A program made the translations under genes and the position numbers. A DNA stretch of 64,000 nt from NCBI GenBank assembly GCA_028554795.2, contig CM068828.1, positions 17,930,436 through 17,994,435 of the forward strand, read 5' to 3'. The notes under the pieces are model-generated. The model saw only the letters and a list, made by a program, of their open reading frames with translations, was not told the DNA's origin and did not search any database. The DNA comes from Sinohyriopsis cumingii (lineage: Eukaryota > Mollusca > Bivalvia > Unionida > Unionidae). This document shows, one piece after another, positions 35,671-49,529 of this stretch (its first letter is position 1; every line of letters starts with the position of its first letter).

Positions 35671-36081
35671 ATTCTTTCTTTTGGGAGGAAAACGTCACTG
35701 AAGCGACTGGTCTAGCAGGCGTCTATTCTATATTGGAAAATGTATCCACTGATTGTCGGTATGTCCTATCATTTTCATGATGGGTATCACAAACATTGGT
35801 GGGTTCGAAACGGACTAAATCGTGACAGATCTTCTTTGGATATATTCAGTAAGCTATGTAACACTCCCGATATTTCTTCGATTTTGATCTTCGGGAAAGA
35901 TGATAAGGTCGTTAACGGAGGAGAAGTTCCTTAATAAATTGATTTCTTTGTTTTCATCAAATTTGGAAAGACGCGTGTTGAATCAGGGTTGACTGGCATC
36001 ACGAACAACGGTGAAGTGGAAGAAGCTACTGCTGGAGACACGGTCACCGATGTTCGTGGTTTGGGGAAGTAAGGTTGTCTT

Positions 36082-36369
36082 CTAGCAGCACTGCCTCACT
36101 TTCGTTAGAAGATGTTTCTTGGGGATTCTCTTCTTCTTGGGAATTTTCTTTTTCTGGTTATGTGCCTTGGTCGTGTTACACGTTTTCTTCTTGGAACGTC
36201 TTTGGAGAGAAGCTCTTTTTAGGGGGTTAGCTGCTACTGCTGAATCATTTGGATACGAGTTTAAGAGGGAATGAATAATGACACCTCCAAGAGAACCGCT
36301 ACCTCCAGGTTTCAAAATAAATTGCTTTTCGGTTTGAGTATTGATTCTGGAATCTGCCTGTTGCGACAA
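36082..36369 (-). pseudogene. Lys/Arg-rich segment, unit 5
   Basis: Same open frame as at 6633-6920. Confidence 0.33.
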
Positions 36370-36620
36370 GGCTACTTAGTCTTTGTCAAAAAAGCGTTTG
36401 ATTTGATGAGGGATGTAAATGATGCCGTGAAGTAATTGACATGCTGTCGCCATAAACCATTGTAAGACGTTTTTGAGACTAGGGTTCAAAGACACGAGCA
36501 CGCACTAGTGGATGTTTTTCGCACAAAACACGAATCACTTGTGAGACAGACAAGAAGTGCCGGAAGTTTTTATAGGTGCTTGAGTGACACTGTCGTACGC
36601 ATAAGTCAGCCAAGGAGTTT

Positions 36621-36968
36621 CTATTTGGCTAGCAGTAGCGCTTGAGATTTATCTCTTGGACAAGTAAACAAAACCACGTAATGAGAAGTGGGACCGATGG
36701 GCTTTAATTTGTGGAAACAAACTGAGGGTAATGTAAATGACACTGGTATTATGATGATGCCCTTTGCGTATAAATCATGGATTAATTCTTCTTCGTCCTC
36801 TACTAACATATCGAAAATGACGTGTTTGACTCGTGTCAGGCATGATACTGTTCCCGCGAGGAGTGCCTTCCACAATGATAATGAAATCTCCTTGACTTTC
36901 TTGAAGGAAGCTGTAAGCCGATTGCCGATCTTTGTAACACCGCACGAAGCATTAGGACGGACGATCGA
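36621..36968 (-). pseudogene. Unrecognised 115-codon frame, unit 5/6 junction
   Basis: Same frame as at 7172-7519, unchanged. Confidence 0.3.
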
Positions 36969-37586
36969 TTAAATGGGTTTTGTGCTAGATCAAACATTTA
37001 ACAAAATCGCTTAGCCTCAACCTCTCAGTCCAGCAATCAGTATTTTAAAGGGATGATGAAGATAAAGTGACTCTCAAGTGGAACGATATAACTTCTCGTT
37101 AATGAGTTTGAGAGGATAGGAGGAGGTAAAGAAGCCATAGCGAAGGTGTATACAATTTAGAAAATAACATAGACAAGACAAGAGATTTTTTACGTTTCAA
37201 GACACGTTTATTCAGTATTAAAAATGGCGATTTGACACGAAATACAAAAATACATTAGAGACAAATGGTTAAGTATAGATTTAAGATGCAACTCAAAACG
37301 ACAAAAAATGCAATACAAACATATAACTGTACAAAATTTTCGATGAATGTGTGGTGTTCTACAATTTCCAGGGACACTGTGTAACATTCTTTGTGTCTCT
37401 ACAAGATGGGCAGTCTGTAATATTTCCTCCCAGAATGGTCTTTCATTGGTGTCGATTTCGACGACGGTGCTATTGTCCTGAATTTGGGTTTACTTTGTGT
37501 CACGTTCTTCTTTCAATGTTGCTAACTCGCGATTAAATGTCACATTGTTCACTTGACGTTTTAAGTCATTAACCTAAATCTATTAC

Positions 37587-37913
37587 TTAGTTAGCCACTT
37601 CTTTCGTCCAAGCATCGAAACTAAAACCGTTCCAGTCACGTACATCTTTCCATTGAGGGTATAGGTCTAAAGCTACACACAAACTTTCTTAAGCATCCAA
37701 AGTCAATACAGTTTTAAAAATAATTTCTTTACGTTCAGGTTGAGAGGTATCGAATGAAAGTGCAACGATTTTAACAGTTATAGTGTATCGTGCACATTGA
37801 AATGAGATATTATGTTGTCTTTGTAGGAACTTTTAGTAAATATTCCACATGGAATCTGCTGGCAAAGCATATGCTAGAGGCGAAGTCAATAATATGCACA
37901 ATAAGATATTCAT
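37587..37913 (-). pseudogene. Secreted-like pseudogene, unit 6
   Basis: Same three TAA codons as at 776-1102. Confidence 0.33.
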
Positions 37914-39827
37914 TTTCACATTGAACCTGGAGAGTGTTATTATATGTTGCCTTATAAAATTCTTTAAAAAATATTGAATCTGTTGTAAATGACCTTGAAG
38001 GTCTTGGTAATTTCTCCAAAAGAGAATAATGCTAGTGAAGAATGTATTGAAATTATATGTTATATGACTGTGACTGGCAAGTATTATTCTCAATAGTACG
38101 TAAAATATTAGATTTTTGTATTTACAACTTATCAGAGAGACTTTGCTATTGTTGCTATAATGTGTTTATATTGCTTTTATTTTCTTCAACTTTGTTATAC
38201 AATACTAGATTTTGCGTCTCTAAGATCTCTCTGCACTCGGTTAGGTTACTGAAATATTACAAGTCTTCTATATGCTGCATTTCCTAATTAAAAATGTGAT
38301 TTTAATCCTGCGGAGTTTGGTATACAATAAGCGTGCTACTGCCAAGTATGCGGTTATACAAAAATGTAGTTTTTAAAGCTAATGTCATCATTTTGTACCT
38401 TGACTTTAGACCTACAAATGTGCCAGCTGCACGATAAGGTGTGGAGTTAGATAAAACGCTCAATAAAACATGTTAAGTGGTGAAAGAGTCACAACCTAGA
38501 TATAGAAAACAGGACAGTAAATTCCCTTGTTTTTGGCTCTATCCTTGAGGACAGATCGTATGACTAGGAGTACATAATACACTATGTCTATGGCATATAT
38601 CAAGCAAACGTTTGCATGAAAATGCGTTCATTGGTTCAAATTGACATAGGTGACCGATTTATATATTAGCTACCTGTGACCTTAACCTTGAGTTTGAAGT
38701 CATGGCCATGGTAGATTAATTGTGATATATAACTGGTGCATGTTTCATTAAAATATCTTTAGTAGTTTAAAGGTTATCATCTAGAGAATGTAAAACAACC
38801 ACACACAAAAACCATATATTTTCCCTAACCTGGCTGAAAACTTAATCTAATGGCAGGGGACCTGTATATATCATGTGACACACCGCCTAGTCATAAATTA
38901 TATATGACTGAATTTTATAATCTTTCTCTAGCTGTAACACAGTTATGGGCTGGACAAGGAACTGTTAACATAAGAATGGACTAATGTAGAATCAGTATAT
39001 TTTTTTCCAGATTTAAGATGGGTGTAAACATGCATCAATAGTCTTATCATAATTTAGAGCGACAGCAGAAGAGTTCCTGCCTTGACGTCGACCATTGCAA
39101 AATGACGAAAACCATAGCATACAAAACTTTATTTGTATCACACACATGTGCTCCTTCTAAGATCTGAAACATTTTTTGAACGTCAGCCTGGATAAAAACA
39201 TTGAATACCTTAAAAGTTTAAATAGATTCATGGAAGTATGAATCACTTTATGAGTATCATATATGAATATATTCACTTTCATCGCAATAAAGATGTGTTT
39301 TAATTTAAGACTTGCAAGATTTATATGCATATAGGCATGTGACTGTAACTTTGTGGCAAAGCCTTGGAAGATCACACTACGTCAAGTTGTAAAAGTGTAC
39401 AATGGTCTCATAATACAACTTTTAATGTCTAAAATGTAACAGCCCTGACGTCACAAGTATGTACTGAGATGAATGCCCTTAACGTTGCAGATATGATCCT
39501 GGTATTGGTGCAAGACACAACATTCAAAATAAGTTTGATTTTCATGACTTAAACAGCTTCTTCAGTACAGTCCACTCACAAATGGCAATAACCTTCAAAA
39601 TGAGATAATACATGTGTGTTATGTGACATGAACATAGGTCATGCTACACTAAAAAGCACTAATTCATTTCATTGTTCTTGAGACTTTGAGAGCCAAAGAT
39701 ATAACACAAAAATAGATAATGTTGATTCCTGACTAATGAAAATAACTAGACAAACAAATGATTCAAAAGTTACGAGTGAAAAATACACTTCGTTAAACTA
39801 CATTAGAGGACTTTTGATTTACAGTCC

Positions 39828-39861
39828 TATATAAAAAGTGAGTAAGCTTTACAAATCAGTT
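39828..39861 (+). promoter_or_regulatory. TATA plus initiator-like element, unit 6
   Basis: Elements and spacing unchanged. Confidence 0.28.
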
Positions 39862-39871
39862 CAATCTTGCC

Positions 39872-39988
39872 GATAGGACCATGTTATTGATACACTTTAT
39901 ACGTACGAGTGATAGGACAATGTTATTGATACAACTGATAGGTACAAGTGAGACGACCTTGCTATTCATACATACGATAGGTACAATA
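39872..39988 (+). repeat. 39-bp subrepeat x3, unit 6
   Basis: B-type GTACGAGT in the first copy. Confidence 0.8.
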
Positions 39989-40010
39989 ATTATACCCTCA
40001 AGCTTCGATT

Positions 40011-40259
40011 TTATATTGGGAAATGTTTCAATCTATGATCTTCAATAACACTTTCTGTGAGACAGTTTGGACACAAAAAAAAATTACATTGACCTGACAC
40101 TCTAGCCCTGGCCTTAATTATAGGTCTGTGAGAGTTCCAATTAACAACATCAAGTGATAATGTACTACTATACCAAGTTTTGTATTTTTTACTACATTTA
40201 GAAGTTTGCAAGTGTTGCAGTTCCAAACAAATATAGAAATGTCTGCCTTTTACTTTCAT
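40011..40259 (-). pseudogene. Cys-containing 82-codon frame, unit 6 (open)
   Basis: Open with 9 A and 6 T, as in unit 4. Confidence 0.25.
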
Positions 40260-40297
40260 ATGAGAACCATCAAAGTAGCAAATTTGACACCCTTGTC

Positions 40298-40510
40298 TTA
40301 ACGAAAAGTTGCATTTGTTCGTTCAGGATTTTGACAGTAAACTTCATTTAATTTCCACTGACATCTTGAACTTGTGTGATGAATGGTGTCTATCAAAGCT
40401 AATTCCCAATGCATTTCGTGATCAGATTGGATGGCGTTGGATAATTTGATCGTGAAACAGCACATCCATGGAACTCTCACTGGGTAACGTTCAGTAAATT
40501 GGTTATTCAT
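40298..40510 (-). pseudogene. Polinton-associated protein fragment, unit 6
   Basis: B-type, as in unit 5. Confidence 0.48.
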
Positions 40511-40718
40511 TATTCGAGGGTCCTGCTTTCCGAGGATTCACCCGAGGTCAAAGGAGTTTCCAAAAGAAGGTTGTTGTTACTGCTGTCTTTTGGGCTACTG
40601 GCTTAAGCCGCAGGACTCCCGTTGTGACTAGAATATTTCAAAGAAGGATCACGTAGAAGGTAACAGATGCTACTGCAGAATACAATGGTCCACAGTAGTT
40701 TCTCTCCATGATACAAAG

Positions 40719-41926
40719 TCATGTTGGCGATGGCGACTCTGATGATACAATACACCACATAGATTTTTCAGAAAAATACCATTTGCGTTTTTGGCACACG
40801 TTTACCGCACCACACCCACAGGGATTGCTTTTGTAGATGTTGAAGAGTAGGAGCAAGTGCATACTGCTGTTGTGTTGAACTGTTGGTGACTTCTTTTTAT
40901 ATATGATGACTTTGACAGTCCAAGAATCAATACTCGGGGGTTGTCCTTTCCAAAGTACTGTCACTTCTTTGACTTGGTGTTTACCTACTGTATGGGTACT
41001 TCGATCGAGAATGCTTTCGTTTCCGTACATTTATTTCTTCTTTTTGGTCACTTGTTGCAACCCGGGCAAGTAGAAAGTTCCCTTTAACACTTCACTGTTC
41101 ATGTCTTCTAATTTATAGACAGGAGGATGACGGCCTTGCACTCTTCCAGTGATATGAAACAATTCGCTGGTCCAATACGGTAAATAATTTTTGTCGAAGA
41201 TACGTTTGCTTTTTCCAATGTTAACTCAATCTCCCGTCGTCAACAGTCCATATTTCTTGGGGACAGTAGGGGACGTACCAAACAGTCGCTAAAACACGGA
41301 CACTTTTGTTGTTGGGAAACACTTCTTCGGGGGCTCATCCGATGCTTCGATGGTAAGATTGGTACTAAGCTTTGGTCAGGATCGGTAAGACGTTGATATA
41401 CTTGTGGGTATGTTGATGCGGAAAATATTTCCACACACGCTCTTTTAAAATGCGTTGAAAACGTTCCAATATGCTGCCTTGGTTTCGGGATTTTTGGTGG
41501 TGAAAAAATGGATGTCCCTTTTGCCGGTTATTTTTGGAAAGCTTGCCGTCATCTGTTCGCCACTGGAGATTGTGACTAACGCTTTGTTTCGGCATTAATA
41601 TTTAGGTTCGACCCATGTAAATCTGGTAAAGACGTGAATGACACGAAACATACTTGTAGCCGCGATTTTAGGTGGCTAAATGATTGCTCGATGACATCTA
41701 CTTTGGTGCAACGTCTGGAAACGTTTCTTTAAATGGGTTTGTGTAACTTGTACGTTGCTTGTTTTTGTAACCATCGTTGCACCTTGGATGAACGTACACA
41801 TTTCATTTGGGTTTTGGCAGTACGATACAAGTTTTGAACTCCTTCGTAACCTGCAGGATGGGCAGGATTGTAGGAAATACTGGCTAAAATATTCTCCATC
41901 AGGACTCCTTTCATTAAGTCACCCAC
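40719..41926 (-). pseudogene. Integrase relic, unit 6
   Basis: B-type SH3-like/chromodomain part. With unit 5 only, it has CCATATTTC near 41249 and CAGTACGATAC near 41819. Confidence 0.85.
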
Positions 41927-42167
41927 CGTTCTCTGATGCTACTCTTGCGTTCATAGGGTTGTTCGAAAACTGCTTAGCGTGTCCCACGTGCCACAGAAGT
42001 AGAATCCAAATGGTGATGGTAATGGTGACAAAGAAATCGCTTTTTCTTGCTTTCTTTTTAAGTTTCCGGTTTCCTTTCTTTTTTCCCCACTTTTGTCGAA
42101 GTAGAAGTCGACATCATCTATTTAAACAAAGCTTTGAGTTCTTATGTTGGGGAGTGGGGCAAGGGGT

Positions 42168-42560
42168 CTACAAGAGCGCTGCAATCTTACTAGCCTTTTG
42201 AACGACTTCACGTGCGTCCTCTTCCTCTGGAATAAGTGTGGCTGCGTCTGTCTTTGTCCATTGGGGTGGTAGTGGAGGTGATTGACTTTTCATCCTGGCC
42301 TTGAAATCTTTCAGATTTGGTTTAGCTGTTTCCTGTAAAACTTGCAGGTGAAACAGTTGAAGACGTTGCAACATTTGACAATAGTGTTTTTCCTTTTCTG
42401 GCGAATCGGGACGATCCATCAATGATTGCAATTAGTGTGGTAACTGTGGCATCATGGTCAGATTAGGATTGGGACCTAAATGAGGGGTGTGCTTTTCTTG
42501 CCAACAATGGAATTCCATCAGTTGTGAGTTGGGTACTAAACTCAGCTTTCGTCCTTCCAT
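42168..42560 (-). pseudogene. Leu-Val-Pro Polinton-associated protein relic, unit 6
   Basis: Private AGCCTTTTGAACG near 42196 changes an Arg codon to Lys near the 3' end. Confidence 0.58.
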
Positions 42561-42638
42561 GACATTCCATAGTACACGTATCAGGTCTTTCTACCAGCGG
42601 GGGTCCTTTCTTCTTCTTCTTCCTCCTTATTTCGGACA

Positions 42639-43035
42639 ACCGAGTAAAACACTTCCAACAAGTCCTCCAAGAGACGCTCCAGTCAGTCCTTGGATCAAGG
42701 GTCCTAATAGCACTGGCATGAAATTATCTTTCGCGTTGCACAAACATCTTTCTCTTTTGACTGATGGGTATTTTCTTTCTGACTATTTGGCAAAGAACGT
42801 TTCGATGCTTTGCGAAGCAATCTTTCAGGAGTTTATTAATAGTTATCGTTCCTTTCAAGACATTCAAACAAAATTCAGACACAAGGTATCGATGATTTGT
42901 TTGAATGAATTGTTTTCGTTTGGTTGGATGGGCTTTCGACAGGACGGACGACACGTCATGATGATACAGTCTTTTTCTTTTTCTTATTTTGAGAAGAGAG
43001 TGACGGTGGTGATGTGCACTTCTTTTGGATGACCT
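42639..43035 (-). pseudogene. pX-like relic, unit 6 (start codon lost)
   Basis: The ATG seen in other units is AGG here (C at 43034), a change shared only with unit 7. Confidence 0.66.
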
Positions 43036-43446
43036 ATTCTTTCTTTTGGGAGGAAAACGTCACTGAAGCGACTGGTCTAGCAGGCGTCTATTCTATATTG
43101 GAAAATGTATCCACTGATTGTCGGTATGTCCTATCATTTTCATGATGGGTATCACAAACATTGGTGGGTTCGAAACGGACTAAATCGTGACAGATCTTCT
43201 TTGGATATATTCAGTAAGCTATGTAACACTCCCGATATTTCTTCGATTTTGATCTTCGGGAAAGATGATAAGGTCGTTAACGGAGGAGAAGTTCCTTAAT
43301 AAATTGATTTCTTTGTTTTCATCAAATTTGGAAAGACGCGTGTTGAATCAGGGTTGACTGGCATCACGAACAACGGTGAAGTGGAAGAAGCTACTGCTGG
43401 AGACACGGTCACCGATGTTCGTGGTTTGGGGAAGTAAGGTTGTCTT

Positions 43447-43734
43447 CTAGCAGCACTGCCTCACTTTCGTTAGAAGATGTTTCTTGGGGATTCTCTTCTT
43501 CTTGGGAATTTTCTTTTTCTGGTTATGTGCCTTGGTCGTGTTACACGTTTTCTTCTTGGAACGTCTTTGGAGAGAAGCTCTTTTTAGGGGGTTAGCTGCT
43601 ACTGCTGAATCATTTGGATACGAGTTTAAGAGGGAATGAATAACGACACCTCCAAGAGAACCGCTGCCTCCAGGTTTCAAAATAAATTGCTTTTCGGTTT
43701 GAGTATTGATTCTGGAATCTGCCTGTTGCGACAA
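43447..43734 (-). pseudogene. Lys/Arg-rich segment, unit 6
   Basis: Private C at 43644 and a G in CCGCTGCCTCC near 43666; the first changes one Ile codon to Val. Confidence 0.33.
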
Positions 43735-43985
43735 GGCTACTTAGTCTTTGTCAAAAAAGCGTTTGATTTGATGAGGGATGTAAATGATGCCGTGAAGTAA
43801 TTGACATGCTGTCGCCATAAACCATTGTAAGACGTTTTTGAGACTAGGGTTCAAAGACACGAGCACGCACTAGTGGATGTTTTTCGCACAAAACACGAAT
43901 CACTTGTGAGACAGACAAGAAGTGCCGGAAGTTTTTATAGGTGCTTGAGTGACACTGTCGTACGCATAAGTCAGCCAAGGAGTTT

Positions 43986-44333
43986 CTATTTGGCTAGCAG
44001 TAGCGCTTGAGATTTATCTCTTGGACAAGTAAACAAAACCACGTAATGAGAAGTGGGACCGATGGGCTTTAATTTGTGGAAACAAACTGAGGGTAATGTA
44101 AATGACACTGGTATTATGATGATGCCCTTTGCGTATAAATCATGGATTAATTCTTCTTCGTCCTCTACTAACATATCGAAAATGACGTGTTTGACTCGTG
44201 TCAGGCATGATACTGTTCCCGCGAGGAGTGCCTTCCACAATGATAATGAAATCTCCTTGACTTTCTTGAAGGAAGCTGTAAGCCGATTGCCGATCTTTGT
44301 AACACCGCACGAAGCATTAGGACGGACGATCGA
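43986..44333 (-). pseudogene. Unrecognised 115-codon frame, unit 6/7 junction
   Basis: Same frame as at 7172-7519, unchanged. Confidence 0.3.
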
Positions 44334-44951
44334 TTAAATGGGTTTTGTGCTAGATCAAACATTTAACAAAATCGCTTAGCCTCAACCTCTCAGTCCAGCA
44401 ATCAGTATTTTAAAGGGATGATGAAGATAAAGTGACTCTCAAGTGGAACGATATAACTTCTCGTTAATGAGTTTGAGAGGATAGGAGGAGGTAAAGAAGC
44501 CATAGCGAAGGTGTATACAATTTAGAAAATAACATAGACAAGACAAGAGATTTTTTACGTTTCAAGACACGTTTATTCAGTATTAAAAATGGCGATTTGA
44601 CACGAAATACAAAAATACATTAGAGACAAATGGTTAAGTATAGATTTAAGATGCAACTCAAAACGACAAAAAATGCAATACAAACATATAACTGTACAAA
44701 ATTTTCGATGAATGTGTGGTGTTCTACAATTTCCAGGGACACTGTGTAACATTCTTTGTGTCTCTACAAGATGGGCAGTCTGTAATATTTCCTCCCAGAA
44801 TGGTCTTTCATTGGTGTCGATTTCGACGACGGTGCTATTGTCCTGAATTTGGGTTTACTTTGTGTCACGTTCTTCTTTCAATGTTGCTAACTCGCGATTA
44901 AATGTCACATTGTTCACTTGACGTTTTAAGTCATTAACCTAAATCTATTAC

Positions 44952-45278
44952 TTAGTTAGCCACTTCTTTCGTCCAAGCATCGAAACTAAAACCGTTCCAG
45001 TCACGTACATCTTTCCATTGAGGGTATAGGTCTAAAGCTACACACAAACTTTCTTAAGCATCCAAAGTCAATACAGTTTTAAAAATAATTTCTTTACGTT
45101 CAGGTTGAGAGGTATCGAATGAAAGTGCAACGATTTTAACAGTTATAGTGTATCGTGCACATTGAAATGAGATATTATGTTGTCTTTGTAGGAACTTTTA
45201 GTAAATATTCCACATGGAATCTGCTGGCAAAGCATATGCTAGAGGCGAAGTCAATAATATGCACAATAAGATATTCAT
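44952..45278 (-). pseudogene. Secreted-like pseudogene, unit 7
   Basis: Same three TAA codons as at 776-1102. Confidence 0.33.
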
Positions 45279-47192
45279 TTTCACATTGAACCTGGAGAGT
45301 GTTATTATATGTTGCCTTATAAAATTCTTTAAAAAATATTGAATCTGTTGTAAATGACCTTGAAGGTCTTGGTAATTTCTCCAAAAGAGAATAATGCTAG
45401 TGAAGAATGTATTGAAATTATATGTTATATGACTGTGACTGGCAAGTATTATTCTCAATAGTACGTAAAATATTAGATTTTTGTATTTACAACTTATCAG
45501 AGAGACTTTGCTATTGTTGCTATAATGTGTTTATATTGCTTTTATTTTCTTCAACTTTGTTATACAATACTAGATTTTGCGTCTCTAAGATCTCTCTGCA
45601 CTCGGTTAGGTTACTGAAATATTACAAGTCTTCTATATGCTGCATTTCCTAATTAAAAATGTGATTTTAATCCTGCGGAGTTTGGTATACAATAAGCGTG
45701 CTACTGCCAAGTATGCGGTTATACAAAAATGTAGTTTTTAAAGCTAATGTCATCATTTTGTACCTTGACTTTAGACCTACAAATGTGCCAGCTGCACGAT
45801 AAGGTGTGGAGTTAGATAAAACGCTCAATAAAACATGTTAAGTGGTGAAAGAGTCACAACCTAGATATAGAAAACAGGACAGTAAATTCCCTTGTTTTTG
45901 GCTCTATCCTTGAGGACAGATCGTATGACTAGGAGTACATAATACACTATGTCTATGGCATATATCAAGCAAACGTTTGCATGAAAATGCGTTCATTGGT
46001 TCAAATTGACATAGGTGACCGATTTATATATTAGCTACCTGTGACCTTAACCTTGAGTTTGAAGTCATGGCCATGGTAGATTAATTGTGATATATAACTG
46101 GTGCATGTTTCATTAAAATATCTTTAGTAGTTTAAAGGTTATCATCTAGAGAATGTAAAACAACCACACACAAAAACCATATATTTTCCCTAACCTGGCT
46201 GAAAACTTAATCTAATGGCAGGGGACCTGTATATATCATGTGACACACCGCCTAGTCATAAATTATATATGACTGAATTTTATAATCTTTCTCTAGCTGT
46301 AACACAGTTATGGGCTGGACAAGGAACTGTTAACATAAGAATGGACGAATGTAGAATCAGTATATTTTTTTCCAGATTTAAGATGGGTGTAAACATGCAT
46401 CAATAGTCTTATCATAATTTAGAGCGACAGCAGAAGAGTTCCTGCCTTGACGTCGACCATTGCAAAATGACGAAAACCATAGCATACAAAACTTTATTTG
46501 TATCACACACATGTGTTCCTTCTAAGATCTGAAACATTTTTTGAACGTCAGCCTGGATAAAAACATTGAATACCTTAAAAGTTTAAATAGATTCATGGAA
46601 GTATGAATCACTTTATGAGTATCATATATGAATATATTCACTTTCATCGCAATAAAGATGTGTTTTAATTTAAGACTTGCAAGATTTATATGCATATAGG
46701 CATGTGACTGTAACTTTGTGGCAAAGCCTTGGAAGATCACACTACGTCAAGTTGTAAAAGTGTACAATGGTCTCATAATACAACTTTTAATGTCTAAAAT
46801 GTAACAGCCCTGACGTCACAAGTATGTACTGAGATGAATGCCCTTAACGTTGCAGATATGATCCTGGTATTGGTGCAAGACACAACATTCAAAATAAGTT
46901 TGATTTTCATGACTTAAACAGCTTCTTAAGTACAGTCCACTCACAAATGGCAATAACCTTCAAAATGAGATAATACATGTGTGTTATGTGACATGAACAT
47001 AGGTCATGCTACACTAAAAAGCACTAATTCATTTCATTGTTCTTGAGACTTTGAGAGCCAAAGATATAACACAAAAATAGATAATGTTGATTCCTGACTA
47101 ATGAAAATAACTAGACAAACAAATGATTCAAAAGTTACGAGTGAAAAATACACTTCGTTAAACTACATTAGAGGACTTTTGATTTACAGTCC

Positions 47193-47226
47193 TATATAAA
47201 AAGTGAGTAAGCTTTACAAATCAGTT
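47193..47226 (+). promoter_or_regulatory. TATA plus initiator-like element, unit 7
   Basis: Elements and spacing unchanged. Confidence 0.28.
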
Positions 47227-47236
47227 CAATCTTGCC

Positions 47237-47353
47237 GATAGGACCATGTTATTGATACACTTTATACGTACGAGTGATAGGACAATGTTATTGATACAAC
47301 TGATAGGTACAAGTGAGACGACCTTGCTATTCATACATACGATAGGTACAATA
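47237..47353 (+). repeat. 39-bp subrepeat x3, unit 7
   Basis: B-type GTACGAGT in the first copy. Confidence 0.8.
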
Positions 47354-47375
47354 ATTATACCCTCAAGCTTCGATT

Positions 47376-47624
47376 TTATATTGGGAAATGTTTCAATCTA
47401 TGATCTTCAATAACACTTTCTGTGAGACAGTTTGGACACAAAAAAAAATTACATTGACCTGACACTCTAGCCCTGGCCTTAATTATAGGTCTGTGAGAGT
47501 TCCAATTAACAACATCAAGTGATAATGTACTACTATACCAAGTTTTGTATTTTTTACTACATTTAGAAGTTTGCAAGTGTTGCAGTTCCAAACAAATATA
47601 GAAATGTCTGCCTTTTACTTTCAT
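47376..47624 (-). pseudogene. Cys-containing 82-codon frame, unit 7 (open)
   Basis: Open with 9 A and 6 T, as in unit 4. Confidence 0.25.
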
Positions 47625-47662
47625 ATGAGAACCATCAAAGTAGCAAATTTGACACCCTTGTC

Positions 47663-47875
47663 TTAACGAAAAGTTGCATTTGTTCGTTCAGGATTTTGAC
47701 AGTAAACTTCATTTAATTTCCACTGACATCTTGAACTTGTGTGATGAATGGTGTCTATCAAAGCTAATTCCCAATGCATTTCGTGATCAGATTGGATGGC
47801 GTTGGATAATTTGATCGTGAAACAGCACATCCATGGAACTCTCACTGGGTAACGTTCAGTAAATTGGTTATTCAT
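47663..47875 (-). pseudogene. Polinton-associated protein fragment, unit 7
   Basis: B-type, as in unit 5. Confidence 0.48.
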
Positions 47876-48083
47876 TATTCGAGGGTCCTGCTTTCCGAGG
47901 ATTCACCCGAGGTCAAAGGAGTTTCCAAAAGAAGGTTGTTGTTACTGCTGTCTTTTGGGCTACTGGCTTAAGCCGCAGGACTCCCGTTGTGACTAGAATA
48001 TTTCAAAGAAGGATCACGTAGAAGGTAACAGATGCTACTGCAGAATACAATGGTCCACAGTAGTTTCTCTCCATGATACAAAG

Positions 48084-49288
48084 TCATGTTGGCGATGGCG
48101 ACTCTGATGATACAATACACCACATAGATTTTTCAGAAAAATACCATTTGCGTTTTTGGCACACGTTTACCGCACCACACCCACAGGGATTGCTTTTGTA
48201 GATGTTGAAGAGTAGGAGCAAGTGCATACTGCTGTTGTGTTGAACTGTTGGTGACTTCTTTTTATATATGATGACTTTGACAGTCCAAGAATCAATACTC
48301 GGGGGTTGTCCTTTCCAAAGTACTGTCACTTCTTTGACTTGGTGTTTACCTACTGTATGGGTACTTCGATCGAGAATGCTTTCGTTTCCGTACATTTATT
48401 TCTTCTTTTTGGTCACTTGTTGCAACCCGGGCAAGTAGAAAGTTCCCTTTAACACTTCACTGTTCATGTCTTCTAATTTATAGACAGGAGGATGACGGCC
48501 TTGCACTCTTCCAGTGATATGAAACAATTCGGTGGTCCAATACGGTAAATAATTTTTGTCGAAGATACGTTTGCTTTTTCCAATGTTAACTCAATCTCCC
48601 GTCGTCAACAGTCCATGTTTCTTGGGGACAGTAGGGGACGTACCAAACAGTCGCTAAAACACGGACACTTTTGTTGTTGGGAAACACTTCTTCGGGGGCT
48701 CATCCGATGCTTCGATGGTAAGATTGGTACTAAGCTTTGGTCAGGATCGGTAAGACGTTGATATACTTGTGGGTATGTTGATGCGGAAAATATTTCCACA
48801 CACGCTCTTTTAAAATGCGTTGAAAACGTTCCAATATGCTGCCTTGGTTTCGGGATTTTTGGTGGTGAAAAAATGGATGTCCCTTTTGCCGGTTATTTTT
48901 GGAAAGCTTGCCGTCATCTGTTCGCCACTGGAGATTGTGACTAACGCTTTGTTTCGGCATTAATATTTAGGTTCGACCCATGTAAATCTGGTAAAGACGT
49001 GAATGACACGAAACATACTTGTAGCCGCGATTTTAGGTGGCTAAATGATTGCTCGATGACATCTACTTTGGTGCAACGTCTGGAAACGTTTCTTTAAATG
49101 GGTTTGTGTAACTTGTACGTTGCTTGTTTTTGTAACCATCGTTGCACCTTGGAACGTACACATTTCATTTGGGTTTTGGCAGTACAATACAAGTTTTGAA
49201 CTCCTTCGTAACCTGCAGGATGGGCAGGATTGTAGGAAATACTGGCTAAAATATTCTCCATCAGGACTCCTTTCATTAAGTCACCCAC
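48084..49288 (-). pseudogene. Integrase relic, unit 7
   Basis: B-type SH3-like/chromodomain part. The private in-frame 3-bp deletion at 49152/49153 removes one Ser codon from the N-terminal segment. Confidence 0.85.
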
Positions 49289-49529
49289 CGTTCTCTGATG
49301 CTACTCTTGCGTTCATAGGGTTGTTCGAAAACTGCTTAGCGTGTCCCACGTGCCACAGAAGTAGAATCCAAATGGTGATGGTAATGGTGACAAAGAAATC
49401 GCTTTTTCTTGCTTTCTTTTTAAGTTTCCGGTTTCCTTTCTTTTTTCCCCACTTTTGTCGAAGTAGAAGTCGACATCATCTATTTAAACAAAGCTTTGAG
49501 TTCTTGTGTTGGGGAGTGGGGCAAGGGGT

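Larger units (their letters stand above)
29447..36809. repeat. 7.36-kb megasatellite, unit 5 (first block B unit)
   Basis: Complete 7363-bp copy and the first with the B-type set: AAGATGGGCAG near 30040, ATTATATGTT near 30578, CGGTTAGG near 30877, GATTCCTGAC near 32360 and ACGTACGAGT near 32540. Private changes include G at 29701, T at 31023, T at 31041, T at 31370, C at 31397 and altered bases near 33362-33371. It has 8 A in the homopolymer where units 4 and 6-9 have 9. Confidence 0.97.
36810..44174. repeat. 7.36-kb megasatellite, unit 6 (block B)
   Basis: Complete 7365-bp copy, the longest. Like units 7-9 it reads CCACACACAAA near 38802 where units 1-5 read CCAACACAAA. Private changes include C at 39151, A at 42144 and C at 43644. 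It keeps block A states at two sites where other B units have changed (CTTCAGTAC near 39558 and TTCGCTGG near 41163). Confidence 0.97.
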